From Talinum fruticosum (lineage: Eukaryota; Streptophyta; Magnoliopsida; Caryophyllales; Talinaceae): a stretch of 64,000 nt of DNA. A program made the position numbers and the translations under genes. Below, piece after piece: positions 40,001 to 51,805 of this stretch. The stretch's first letter is position 1; each line of letters opens with the position of its first letter. The stretch spans positions 9,061,501 through 9,125,500 of the forward strand of contig JAITYX010000004.1 in NCBI GenBank assembly GCA_021018815.1. The letters are read 5' to 3'. The notes beneath the pieces were generated by a model that worked only from the letters and a program-made list of their open reading frames with translations, searched no databases and had not been told where the DNA came from.

Positions 40001-42145
40001 AAGAATGCTATTACCAAGGTTCGACATTGCCCGGGTCCCTCCTTCAAAGCTCAAAGCAATATGTTCTCCTCCAACTCAACATAGGTTTGATAGGAACTAG
40101 GAAATCTTTATATGCTTCCTAATTTATTTATTTTTTCAGTTCCAACATTACCCCTTAATCAAATTCAAAAAGAAATATTTAACTTGTCAAATTTAATCCG
40201 TCAAATCAAACAATATCTAAATGTAATCCGTTAAATCAAATAATATCTAAATTTGGGCCAAACATTTTGTCTAATTACCCAATTGTTTTTCCTAGCCGGA
40301 CAAATTGGACAAGTCTTAATTCGAACTAAAATTGGATCCAAATAACAGAAACAGAAAAAATCTTGAGTCTGGATTTAAAATTCGAACAAAAATACATGAC
40401 TGTACTAGGTTTCTTCAGAGCCGGACAAAGATGATTGATATGCCTGGACAAATTTTTTCCACCCTGAAATTTTACTCAAGATAGGTATAATGCTAAACCA
40501 AGACGGCCAGCAGAAAAATCTAACCAGAAACAAATGGACTAAAATGGAAACGATATCCCATTTAAGATGAGGAAGAAAATATACAGCTCAACAATAAGTT
40601 GTTCATTTGACCTAAGTAATTAATGAGATTTGGAGGATGGCAATAAAGCAGCCAGCCACCCCAAATGGATATCAGAGATCCCAACATCAAAAACCAACAA
40701 GTGCTAGATCAAATCACAGGTAAGACTTAAGAGAACAATCAATATAGTACAGTCGATACAATCACTACAGTACCCAATGCAAGTTTAACTAGCTAGATTA
40801 AATATACAAGTATGATGAAAAAAAGCATAAAACATTCTGAGATGATCAAGACAAGAGCAAAGTCATCAATGAATGTTGTAATTGTAAATAACATGAATAA
40901 AACAGGCATGAGAAAGCAAACAAGACAAGATAATGCATGTGAAAATCAAGCATATTCAATCAAAAATTAGACAGGTGGATCGGACATTCACATGCAAGGA
41001 GCACAGGTGCTGCGGTGCATCATAAAAGCGCAAAAGAGAAACAAGATGGCTTAGATATCAATTTCTAACAGTTCTTTAAAAATAAGAGAATTAAAGTGCC
41101 AAGACAGAGAGAATAAATAACAATTCCTATTAGCACATGAGCAAATCCCATTAGCATCAACCAGCATAAGCACAAAACTTCATCAGAACTTGGAATTTAT
41201 GCTCAGAATCAAATCACGTCCAATGTACAAAACAGTTAACACCTAGTTTCCATTAATCAACTCAACTACTACTTATTTTTTCCTGTCAACTTCAACTCCT
41301 ACCCCAACCTGTTTAGTATTTAGCAAAGTGTGATCACATTAGGTGGCCAACAGACAGCACGAAACTTCACCAGAGCTACTCACATTGATCCTAAATAATG
41401 CTAGTTTTCTTGATTGCGATCCTTGTAGCTAAACCCGCTTAAAGACTAGCCCGACTCGATCTAATTTCCTTCCACCAAAGAAACCAAATAATGACTAGCA
41501 TTTAGTATATGTAGCGGAATAGCCACCACGCCTTCGACACTCCTCCCAGAACAAACCAAATAAACAAGTGAAACAAATCACAGCAATACCAGAATCAAAC
41601 AACTAAGAGCGAAATCTTGGCCACAATAGTTAAAGTCTAAACTAACGGTGAGAAAATGTACCTCTCAACGGGATCTTCAAGGATAACTTTGTCGCCAAAA
41701 TTTATAATCTACAAGGAAAAAAATGCTGGTTCAGTCATTTCCTTTGTTCTACTCTTACTCTCTTTTCTGCAGAGTACTCCATTAGAAAATAGAAAGCATG
41801 AATGAATATCCAAAAAATTGCTAAAAAACGCCATAACAACCTCGAATTCGCCAAATGCTTCCAATCTTTCCAGTATCTCTCTCATCGGAGCCGAGGATGC
41901 CTACAATAATCAAACGTTTTTCCAGAAGGAACAAAACAAAAAGGAGGTGTGAAAGTAAGCCTTCCAAAGCCAATCGAAGTCGTGCTCATTTTGAAAACGT
42001 ATTTCAAAACAACAAAACGAACAACCTCAGGATCACATTTCACCTTCTTTTCCATGACACAGACACCAATCTTGATCTTGCCTCCGACGCCGCGGCCGCC
42101 GCTTCCTCCGCCATTCTCCTCCGCCGCCGGCGCCATCATCGTCAT
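8133..42145 (-). CDS. VIH2: Inositol hexakisphosphate / diphosphoinositol kinase-phosphatase VIH (VIP/PPIP5K), 30 exons
   Basis: Bifunctional enzyme that makes and removes the 1-position diphosphate of InsP7/InsP8, the messengers read by SPX proteins in phosphate signalling (family knowledge). Coding exons, 5' to 3' on the minus strand: 42145-42044, 41900-41841, 41708-41662, 35142-35059, 33500-33437, 33027-32874, 31997-31927, 26836-26732, 25949-25857, 24926-24852, 24108-24023, 21038-20829, 20409-20310, 20231-20161, 18523-18442, 17782-17624, 17491-17449, 17373-17291, 17163-17101, 17019-16945, 15936-15811, 13633-13392, 13117-13073, 11935-11869, 11713-11642, 11183-10942, 10839-10782, 10641-10474, 9680-9606, 8390-8133. 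They total 3,180 nt, stay in frame at every junction and give 1,059 residues, close to the ~1,050 of Arabidopsis VIH1/VIH2. N-terminal ATP-grasp kinase: [10 protein letters not shown] near residue 25, K229 in GGTDVK and D302 in CDVNGWSF, which match the residues mutated in kinase-dead Arabidopsis VIH2. C-terminal histidine-phosphatase domain: RHGDRTP at 383-389 and [18 protein letters not shown] around 545-563. Exon 1 has two further in-frame ATGs (residues 3 and 4). All donors are GT except after exon 18 (GC). VIH1 versus VIH2 orthology cannot be decided here. Confidence 0.95.
8391..9605 (-). other. VIH intron 29 with (TG)n microsatellite
   Basis: Last intron of the VIH gene, 1,215 bp. It holds a (TG)n run at 8444-8464 and otherwise AT-rich sequence with no transposon termini that I can recognise. 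The 74-codon forward frame around 9032-9256 is not coding-like. Confidence 0.6.
13634..15810 (-). other. VIH intron 21 with repeat-like interior
   Basis: A 2,177-bp intron between the exon ending in CLPKL and the exon starting VELTRKV. Its centre (about 14,380-15,500) is less AT-rich than the other introns and looks inserted. It contains a 24-bp tandem duplication of CTCAGATCTACTTGGGCATC at about 14626-14672. I could not find paired termini or a target duplication, so the type of insertion is open. The 95-codon forward frame at 15155-15442 shows no family match. Confidence 0.4.
17164..17290 (-). other. VIH intron 18, probable GC-AG intron
   Basis: The exon before it ends GTGCAG and is followed by GCATGT rather than GT. 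The next exon starts after CTAACAG with ATGTCAGCAGC. Using GC-AG gives the strongly conserved run [12 protein letters not shown] exactly. A GT-AG alternative, with the donor 4 bases downstream and the acceptor 7 bases downstream, also stays in frame but gives RVQASAAFAKG, losing one residue of a very conserved motif, so I prefer GC-AG. Confidence 0.6.
19165..19260. mobile_element. short Tourist-like MITE in VIH intron 14
   Basis: A 96-bp segment begins GGCCCTGTTTTTTTAGCT and ends with the near inverted complement GCAAAGAACAAGCCC. The flanks are TTA on the left and TCA on the right, close to the TTA/TAA duplication made by PIF/Harbinger elements. It lies in the 1,637-bp intron 14 (18524-20160), which also has a C-run then A-run tract at 19554-19585. 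Confidence is limited by the imperfect terminal match. Confidence 0.4.
21039..24022 (-). other. VIH intron 11, 2,984 bp
   Basis: A long AT-rich intron between the NSYK exon and the [11 protein letters not shown] exon. Around 22,840-23,250 there are opposed words of the TTTGACACGAA type near both ends of a ~400-bp stretch, resembling a decayed non-autonomous transposon, without clear termini. No coding region was recognised. Confidence 0.4.
25281..25708. mobile_element. PIF/Harbinger-type MITE in VIH intron 9
   Basis: A 428-bp element. The left end GGCCCTTTTGGGCAACAATG is preceded by TAA; the right end reads GAACAAGGCC, the inverted complement of GGCCTTGTTC. Its subterminal words (AGCATTTAGTGTTTTGA, and ATCCGCTA repeated on the right) are shared with the 1.88-kb element at 49422-51305, so it is probably an internally deleted relative. 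The right flank (AAC) does not repeat TAA cleanly, so the target duplication has decayed or I misplaced the end by a base or two. Confidence 0.65.
27590..27750 (+). repeat. tRNA-derived SINE-like segment
   Basis: The forward strand carries a polymerase III A-box-like word (CTGGTTCAAAGTGGTTTGGC at 27605-27624) and, about 25 bases later, a B-box-like word (GTTCGAGTC at 27650-27658). The spacing and the surrounding GGTCTC-GTTCGAGTC-TG pattern resemble plant SINE heads copied from tRNA. It cannot be a functional tRNA gene because the cloverleaf does not close. Boundaries are approximate; no tail or target duplication was defined. Confidence 0.4.
28720..29690 (-). pseudogene. LINE (L1-type) reverse transcriptase fragment, decayed
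   Basis: Read on the minus strand in shifting frames, the segment recalls the reverse transcriptase of plant L1-type LINEs: [17 protein letters not shown] near 29,560, then [18 protein letters not shown] near 29,430, a shortened REIL-S-GF region, and finally [25 protein letters not shown] near 28,900. The order is the normal family order. The catalytic FADD block is broken, and several stops and frameshifts are present, so it is a dead fragment. It sits inside VIH intron 7 in the same orientation as the host gene. Confidence 0.7.
30547..31356. mobile_element. non-autonomous hAT element (hAT-A)
   Basis: An 810-bp element in VIH intron 7. It starts TAGGGGTGTAGCTGAGC and ends GAGCTCAAATACATTCCTA, an imperfect terminal inverted repeat (TAGGGGTGTA against TAGGAATGTA). 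It is bounded by a perfect 8-bp target duplication, GGTGGGAC, at 30539-30546 and 31357-31364. Both subterminal regions are rich in AGCTCG/GGCTTG words in opposite orientation. No transposase coding sequence is present. Terminal sequence and 8-bp duplication together fit the hAT superfamily. Confidence 0.88.
33844..34003. mobile_element. hAT-like relict
   Basis: The right end reads GACTCATTTACACCCCA, the inverted complement of a typical hAT start, and the left end TAGGGAGGAATC could be its partner. The interior carries GCTCGCAAGC/GAGCTCG words like hAT-A. No 8-bp duplication is seen, so this is a decayed or truncated copy inside VIH intron 4 (33501-35058). Confidence 0.35.
35143..41661 (-). 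other. VIH intron 3, 6,519 bp
   Basis: The longest VIH intron, between the VILEDPVE exon and the [11 protein letters not shown] exon. It contains the TAA/TTA microsatellite at 36994-37250, a pyrimidine-rich stretch at about 37850-38000, a 28-bp tandem duplication (ACTCGAACCTGAGCCCATG and a one-base variant) at 39254-39309, and generic AT-rich sequence. I could not recognise a complete transposon despite the size. Confidence 0.6.
36994..37250. repeat. (TAA)n-(TTA)n palindromic microsatellite
   Basis: About 17 TAA units (36994-37045) run straight through ATATA into (TTA)n (37050-37072), so the two tracts are each other's inverted complement and can fold on themselves. A degenerate TTA/ATC-rich zone follows to about 37250. 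It lies in VIH intron 3. Isoleucine-rich reading frames across it are simple-repeat artefacts. Confidence 0.85.
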
Positions 42146-42214
42146 CCTACCCTCGCTCTCTCAAAAACCGCAGCTTCTTGCCATCAAAATGGTCAACAAA
42201 GCAACACAAAAGTG

Positions 42215-42248
<34 letters not shown>

Positions 42249-42470
42249 GAAAAAGCGTGCGAAATTTTGAGTTAGCAAAAGGGGAGCGTATCAGGCGATG
42301 GTAGGCGGGGAGTCAAGGTTCTTCACTGAAGGATTTCAAAAAGGCAGGAGAGAGAGAGGGAGAGACTAGGAGGAGTAGTATATCCCTTAGCAAAGCGGGG
42401 GCGGCCTTTTTAAGTGGCGGGGTTCCATTTGGCTTTTATTTTCGGCATGAAAATGAAAAAAAAAATGCAA
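42146..42470 (-). promoter_or_regulatory. VIH 5' leader and proximal promoter
   Basis: Directly upstream of the VIH start codon on the minus strand. The leader has a (TC)n run (a (GA)n run at 42218-42245 on the plus strand) and a second pyrimidine-rich patch around 42345-42366, both common in plant 5' UTRs and core promoters. A possible AT-rich core element (AAATAAAAG on the minus strand) lies at about 42434-42442. The transcription start cannot be fixed from sequence alone. Confidence 0.4.
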
Positions 42471-43648
42471 AAGGGAGGTGGGGGTTTGAAAAGGTAACGA
42501 GGAGAGAGAGTGAAAAGGGCGTGTTTGGACGAAGATAAAGGAAATTTGGGATTCTAGAATATGCAATGCATGTGTTGTAATGTGATGTGTTATGAGAGAG
42601 AGGGAAGGTTGGGTAGGGCATGGTTTGGTTGGGTGCCAAGTTTTGGTAGCTGCTGTCATCGCTTTACGTGTAGTTGCCAGCGACAGCCTTATCCCCTTTT
42701 GTAATGGTGTCAGACCCAGTAAAAGATGATCACGTGAGAAATTGTGGTAAGGGAGACGCACTTACATGCCTTGTTGTAACGAACTTTTTAATATAATACG
42801 TAATATAAAGACTTTGATCTAAAAATATATATATAAAGTCTATTTTGGATAGATTTAGGTGGTGTCATCATTTTACTGTATTTTTTAAAATTATTAGGTT
42901 CTGACTATAAGTTTGCAAATGACTTTAAGTCATTTTTATTTAAACTCAGGTCATATTTGATAGTTAAAATATTAAAATTAAAAAATTAAAGAATTATTGT
43001 ATGTTTTTTTTCTTTGGTTATTTACTAATGTTGGAAAGTTTCAAAGAGTACACATTTTAAATCTATATTTGTTTTGGAGAGGGAGAAAATTGCCTACCAT
43101 GAAAAGTTTTAAGTACAAGAGCTTACTTAATATACTTGGGTACTTTTAGTTTCTTGGAAGAAAGAAATCAAGGGTGAGCTTGGTTAACCACACGCACATA
43201 TCGTTGTCTGCTATCTAGTCCCGTGATGGGTGGATTCTCTATCCAAATACCTAATTTGCAAAGTTTAATAGCTTTGTAACTTACAAAATTTCATTTGTTT
43301 TCCGCAACTATTTTTGCTCTATTAAAACTTAACATACCAAAAGGCTTGTAGTTGCTTGTATTTTGCCTCTAAAAGGGTTCTTCTTCTTCTCCAATTTTAT
43401 ACGCACACAAGATATTGTCCTCTTTTTTCCCTCTCCTCTTTTTACCTATTTCAAATTTGGGCAATGTCGTTTGAATTCCACCCGATTAATCAAGAATGCA
43501 CGAGATTAGCTGGAATCGTGTAATCTTGAGGTGTGACTTGTCACTAGAGAGTCTACACCGTCGCTCAAGAGAAATCACTTTCGGGATAATGGTCTACACC
43601 ACACCACGATGATTAGTTCTTCCTAAGTTCCTATCCTACTCTCCCTAC
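42471..43648. other. intergenic, nothing recognised
   Basis: AT-rich DNA upstream of the VIH promoter. I see no reading frame with family features, no terminal repeats and no tandem repeats beyond short homopolymer runs. Confidence 0.5.
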
Positions 43649-44846
43649 TAGGATTATAATGAAACTTAATCGGCTCACTAAGCGCTCGGACACAACTCAA
43701 TCAAAGTTCATCTCAAGCTCGAATTAAACCGACCTCAAGCGGGTTCGAAGGCATACCGAGTCGAGCCCAAGCTCAGCAAGGTTTAGCTCGACTTGGTTCG
43801 GTTTAGGTTAAGTAATTCATTTTTTCTAAAATACTTGTGTGAAAAGTATATAATTTAAGGGTGGAACCGGAAAGTTTTACGAGAGGGGTCGGGTGGTAAA
43901 GTATTGAATGTTATTTATATAAGTTATAAAATAAACTATTATCATATATCAAACATTAGTTACAATAGTTCTATGAAAAAGTTTTGTGTAATAATTGATT
44001 AGAAATCATATGTTACGACTAATAATATATGAGTTATCCCTTGAATAATTATCACTTAAAAATCTACTTCATTAGTCTATTATATTAAATTAGTTGAGTA
44101 CATAACTCTAATTGTACTAATTATTCAATACATCAATTAATTAATTAAGTTGAACAACATAATAACTAGTATTATTATTAATAATATTTGAGAAGTAAAT
44201 TAGAGTAACTAATGTAACTAGGGTTATACCCCTTGCTATTAAGGACATTAATTAATTTTAGTTTTATAATTTGTTATTTTTCTAAGTTTATTATTTCTAA
44301 TTAGTTTATCACAACAAAAACTAATAATAAGTTTTTTTATATAGAAAACTAATAGTAAGGTAAAAGAACATAAGCGTATATATTTTTCTTTAAATAGTTA
44401 TTATAAAAGTATTTCTTTTAATTTTTTATAACTTATTCTGATAACTTGTTTTCATTATCTATATATTTAACTTATTTGTCTTTTCTACTTTTTTGTAACT
44501 TTAGACTTTAAAATCTTATTTCTTTTGAAAAAGAATATATATAGGTTAAAGACAATACTTTATCGAAATCCACAATCTATTATTCACAACATTAAAAAAA
44601 AAAATAGTTTGATACATATACACATCCAAAATAATAAACATATAATATATAATTTTACAAAAAATAAACTCAATCTTTAACTCAATTAAATGCATAAACC
44701 ATTTAAACATCTTAAAAAATTAGACAGAATCAAAGTAAGATTGACATATACGATGCTTATGTGACATTACAATAACTATCTTACATTATTGAAATACCAC
44801 ATAAGCATTCTATTGTCAAGTATACATTGATTCCGTTCTACCTAAC

Positions 44847-44882
<36 letters not shown>

Positions 44883-45605
44883 CATCTTATTAAAAGAAAT
44901 ATAATATTAATGCTAAACATATCTAATATTTGGATTGGAAGTCTTGGAATATCACAAAAATTTATCTTACTTGAGAATAAAATTTACACTTGCTTTAAAT
45001 TAATAGGTAGAGAGAAAAGATGTATTGTAACTTACAAGATAAATGATTAATAGGTTCGAGAAAGGAAGGAATGATGAGAGAGAGAGAGAGAGAGAGAGAT
45101 AAAAAAGCTGAGACGGTTATATGCATTGTCAATTTGTCATAGCTTATACAATAACTTTCTCTTTTTCAATGTATTAAACTATTACAAGTCACGTTCAATA
45201 TATAATACAAAAAATATTACATTTCGTACAATAATTATATGATTTATCTTATACCAAAAAACGGTTATGAAAATTCATTTTAATTGCAGAGTGAGATAGT
45301 GAAATAATTTTCTTCAAAAATTATTTTTTCCCCTACAAATTTTTAGGATAGATTTTCACCCAAAAAAATATAATATTTCCAAAATCATGGGGGACTACGG
45401 ACCCTCTCACTTCCCCGATTCCGCCCTCGATATAATTACCATTAAAATCACAAAAAAATTATTCAAACGCTTATTTCTTCAATCTAATACAAAAATATAA
45501 AATTTAACTTCAATTATAATCTTGGATTTAAAAACTTTTTAAGCAAAAAAAAAATCGAGTTGAATCGAGCCTAAATTTTAAAGGCTGGATTCATTTACAG
45601 CCCTA
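43649..45605. mobile_element. non-autonomous hAT element (hAT-B)
   Basis: A 1,957-bp element. The left end is TAGGATTATAATGAAAC followed by CGGCTC-type words, and the right end is GGATTCATTTACAGCCCTA, an imperfect inverted repeat of the hAT type also seen in hAT-A. Flanks are CTCCCTAC on the left and CTCCTACC on the right, an 8-bp target duplication with one slip. The interior is AT-rich, with a (TA)n run at about 44853-44880 and a (GA)n run at 45077-45099, and no transposase frame. Confidence 0.65.
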
Positions 45606-46439
45606 CTCCTACCATCTTAGTGTTTTTATATAAACAATATATTGTAAAAATAAAAAAATATATTTTTATTTATAAAAATTATTTTAAAAAATATGTGAGA
45701 GGGGAGGAGAGAGAGTGTGTGTGTGTGTGAGGAGGAGAGAAAGAGAGACTATTGGATTCTTATTATTATAAAATGCTTGATAGAAAACACGCTGCCCATT
45801 ACACATCCCCGACACAAATGAAACGAAAAACTAAAGCGATCGAAAATCAAAAACTCGCTACTACTGGATTTGAACCTTTTGACCTCTCCGATAACAAACT
45901 ATCACTCCTACGAATAACCCACTGGCAACTTTTTAGTTTGTTTTGTAACAAAATACTAATATATCATATTTGTATAGAAAATAAAATATAGACACATGGA
46001 TAATTTTTTACTTACACTTTTTAATTTTCACTTTTTAAAAAAGGAATTTATTCTAATTCAAATTTTAATATTCACTAAAAAATTATAATATTTACTAAAA
46101 AATAATTCTAATATTCACTAAAAATTAGTTTGGTGTTTAATAAAAATAAACTAATGTTCACTTAAATTTACTTCAACATTCATAAGAATATACTAAATAC
46201 TAAACACTAAACAATAAACACTAATCTATTATACACTTGGGGAAATACTGTGGCCCATTTATTAGTTAGATTACTTCGGGAGAATGGTGCTCGAACAAGT
46301 GTATTTGGACCACTTTCCCGAGGTGTCCTTACCCTCGGGGAACTTGATTTACATTAATGGATTCTCCTTCCTTTCAAAAAAAATAATCTATTATACACTA
46401 ATAACTAATGTATTATATACAAAATATCATTGTAATCTG
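45606..46439. other. intergenic with a tRNA-like B-box segment
   Basis: Contains a (GT)n run at about 45715-45729 and, on the minus strand at about 45865-45930, a tRNA-like stretch with the word GGTTCAAATCC. A similar stretch in the same orientation occurs at 48050-48110 on the other side of the tandem array. From about 46030 the sequence takes on the CACTAAA-rich composition of the array. No gene was recognised. Confidence 0.4.
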
Positions 46440-47690
46440 CAATAGAAAATTAAAACTAACGATATCATTTTTTATATAAACCTTAACACTAAATGTTTGA
46501 TAGAAAACACTAAATATTGTACTAAAAAAATACTAAATATTGTACTAAAAATACTAAATCTTGTGTAGTAATACACTAAAGATTATTAAAAATATAATAG
46601 ATGTAACACTAATTACAAACACTAAACACTATTCTATCATACACTAAAATGTTTGATAGAAAACATTAATATTGTAAATAAAAAACACTAAACATTGTGC
46701 AAACAATATACTAAAGATCGTTAAAAATATAATAGATGTAACACTATGACAAATAATAAACAATATTCTATCATACACTAAATTATTTGATAGAAAACAC
46801 TAAACATTGTACTAAAAAGCACTAAAATTTATACTAAAAAATACTAAACAATGTGTAATAATACACTAAAGATAATTGAAAATATAATAGGCGTAACACT
46901 AAATGACAAACACTAAATATTGTATTGAAAAATACTAAATATTATACTAAAAAACACTAAACATTGTGCGACAATACACTAAAGATCATTAAAAATATAA
47001 TAGGTGTAACACTAAATGACAAACACTAAACACTATTATATTATAAAGTAAATTGTTTAATAGAAAACACTAAACATTGTACTAAAAACACTAAAAGTTG
47101 TGCTAAAAACACTAAACACAGTGCAACAATATATTTAAGATCATTAAAAATATAATAGGTGTAACACTAAATGACAAACACTAAACACTATTATATCATA
47201 AAGTAAATTGTTTAATAGAAAACACTAAACATTGTACTAAAAATACTAAAATTTGTGCTAAAAACACTAAACACGAGTGCAACAATATATTTAAGATCAT
47301 TAAAAATATAATAGGTATAACACTAAATGACAAACACTAAAAACACTAAACATTGTATTAAAAAACACTAAATATTTTATTAAAAAACACTAAACATTGT
47401 ATTAAAAAACATTAAACACTGTGCAACAATACACTAAAAATCATTAAAAATATAATAGGTGTACTAAATGACAAACAATAAACACTATTCTATCATATAC
47501 TAAAATGTTTGATAGAAAACACTAAACATTGTACTAAAAAACATTAAATATTGTGTAACAATACACTAAAGATCATTAAAAATATAATAGATGTACTAAA
47601 TGACAAACACTAAATACTATTCTATCATACACTAAAATGTTTGATAGAAAACACTAAACATTGTACTAAAAAATACCGAATTATAAATTT
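46440..47690. repeat. tandem array of ~110-157-bp units built on CACTAAAC-ATTGTACTAAAA
   Basis: The word TTAAAAATATAATAG recurs near 46584, 46720, 46876, 46988, 47142, 47299, 47442 and 47574, giving unit spacings of 136, 156, 112, 154, 157, 143 and 132 bp. Each unit contains several copies of a ~20-bp subrepeat (AACACTAAACATTGTACTAA) and a shared segment ATGACAAACACTAAACAC. Unit length varies by the number of subrepeats. This is a degenerate minisatellite or local satellite with nested periodicity and no coding potential. Confidence 0.85.
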
Positions 47691-49421
47691 AAAACTCAAC
47701 ACTAAAATTTGTTCCATTACACACCGAACAATATCCTAATGTACGCTAAAAACTAAAACCCGAGACGACAATATTCAAAAGGCAAAAACTTAACCAACTA
47801 ATTAAGTTCAATTAAAATAAAAAATAATGTTCATTAATTCAAAATTTTATAATAAAATTACAAATAAATATATAATACAAAAGATCTTATATAATACAAT
47901 TTTTTTAAAACGCTAAAAGTAGTTGTTAATGTTCAATGTTGTTTAAAATATTAAGAGTAAAAAATAACTTAAAATTAAAAGTTAAAAATTGTTACAAAAA
48001 TAAATAAATTAAAAATAAAAAATGCAAGTGAGAAAATATTATAAACAAGATTTGAACCTTTGATCTCATCTATAGCAAGTGGTATTATTACCAACAGCAC
48101 ATCCATAACATTACAAATATTTTTATAACAAATTAATAATATAACATTTATGTGGCGAGAGACAAAATGGGCCGCACGTCCAAACGAAACCAAAAAAAAA
48201 AGGAAAAGCCGAACGTGCTCTGCACTGCAGCGTGAGGGCCGAGATGTGCACGGGAAAGCTGTGCCTTAGGGTGCACATAATAATTTTTGCTTTAAAAGAG
48301 AGAGAGGACGAGGGAAAGAGAGAGAGAGAAAAAGGCAGAGGAAAGAGAGACCAAGAGAGAGAAGGGGGAGAAGAAAAAGAGACTATGAGTAAGAGGGGCA
48401 AGTGACTAACAGTGAAAGAGAGTATGTGGAGGAGAGAGAGGTGCCAAACCCAAACTAACACCAATCTGTCAAAAGAATATTGAGGTCTTTTACAAATTAA
48501 TCCAATGCCTTTTAGTCAATTTTCCTAAAAGAAATTGGCAAATCAAGAATCGAATTGAAAATACCGGAACGGACAAAAGTGGATCAATTAGAGGTTATTG
48601 CACGAGTTATATATGGGCCAACTTAAAAAATGTTGAAACTTGGAGATAGAATTGAGTTTCAAATATGTCAAATTTAATACGAAATTAGAATGTGTTCTCA
48701 GCTCAAAATTGTAGTTAACTATAAATATGCTAGACGTCGTGACTTGAATTTTTAGTAACTTATTCGGCCTTCGATCCCAAGATTTTATTCTCTCCATTTT
48801 ACAATACTTATTATATTTTGAGTTGTAATGGAATACCAAAGAAATGTAAAATTCATAATAAAATTTGTGTTAAAAGATCAAATTGTCCCAAAAATTTATT
48901 GAAACTGAAGAAAGTCAATGAGAAAAGGAGAGAAAAAACAAGGATAAAATTAGTGAATTAGTCATTATTGAAATTTTAAAATGATAGATATTCTGAAAAA
49001 AAAAAATAATTAAAAGTGACATGTATTGTGAAATGGAGATAGTGTTACATTGTGTAACAAGGCCAATATAAGTACTTTACTTAAATCCAAAAAAATAAAA
49101 TGAAATATTTGTTTGCTTGTTGGTGTAGTCTCTTATCAGGATGATCTTATATTCCAATGTTAACATGTGAAATTGCATAATTATATTGATGAGATTTTAA
49201 CTTCAATATTAATTTAAGTTTTTCCAAAAATATTTGTTCTAATGTTTAACCTTCACTTCCCTTATTATAGATTGTAGTATTAGTTTATAGATTGTAGTAT
49301 TAGTTTTTCTTACTCTAAATCCTCGCCCAAAATAAAAATTAAAAAAGAAAATTTTTTTAATTTATTTACCTTAAAAAATATTTATGGTATTTAAGTAGCG
49401 CTTAGTTTCTAGTAAGATTAA
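47691..49421. other. intergenic, purine-rich block, nothing else recognised
   Basis: Holds the second tRNA-like stretch (about 48050-48110), a purine-rich block of GAGA words at 48294-48440, and AT-rich DNA. A 113-codon minus-strand frame over the purine block is low-complexity (Leu/Ser/Phe-rich) and not a gene. Confidence 0.45.
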
Positions 49422-51305
<1,884 letters not shown>

Positions 51306-51805
51306 TAAATGTCGGGAAAAATAAATCTCATTCCCTCTTCATTAACGATGGATATTATATTTTTTATAAAATTATATTCTTTTTAGTTTAGATCACATTA
51401 AAAACACACCACCTCTTTTTAAGTGCAAAAATAAAGAAAAATATATGAACAAAACTTATTAAATTTAAAATATAATATAATCGATAAATATTCCGAACAT
51501 ACTTTCTTAAATTAAATTGAATTCAAGATGAAAGAGGTAAAAAACTAACCTAAGTTATTTAAGCAATACTACCATAAAATAATTATTTCTAGATGATCAC
51601 AACAAAAAAATTAAGATTAATTTTTTTTTTTTAGAGGAAAGCATCACAGCACAACGGAGTGAGGTCAGGGGCGAGTAATTTGGGGGGTTAAAAAAAGTTA
51701 TTAAAGAAGAATACAGCTGGATTATTCCAAAAGATAGAAGAATACAGCTGTAGCTGGATTTACGCGGAAAAAAATACGGACATGTGGCAACTTAATATCC
51801 GTTAA
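51306..51805. other. intergenic spacer between two transposons
   Basis: About 500 bp between the PIF/Harbinger element and hAT-C. AT-rich, with a T-run near 51621 and an imperfect repeat of ATACAGCTG at 51711 and 51743. No gene was seen. The left copy of the hAT-C target duplication is at 51798-51805. Confidence 0.5.

Noticed and set aside
41855..42304. 149-codon forward frame with Arg/Glu run
   Set aside because: It is antisense to VIH exons 1-2 and reads through the (GA)n leader; the minus-strand exons match a known family.
45865..45930. possible tRNA gene (B-box GGTTCAAATCC, minus strand)
   Set aside because: No closing acceptor stem or anticodon arm could be drawn; treated as a tRNA-like repeat segment.
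48123..48464. 113-codon minus-strand Leu/Ser/Phe-rich frame
   Set aside because: Low-complexity translation of a purine-rich DNA block, no family match.
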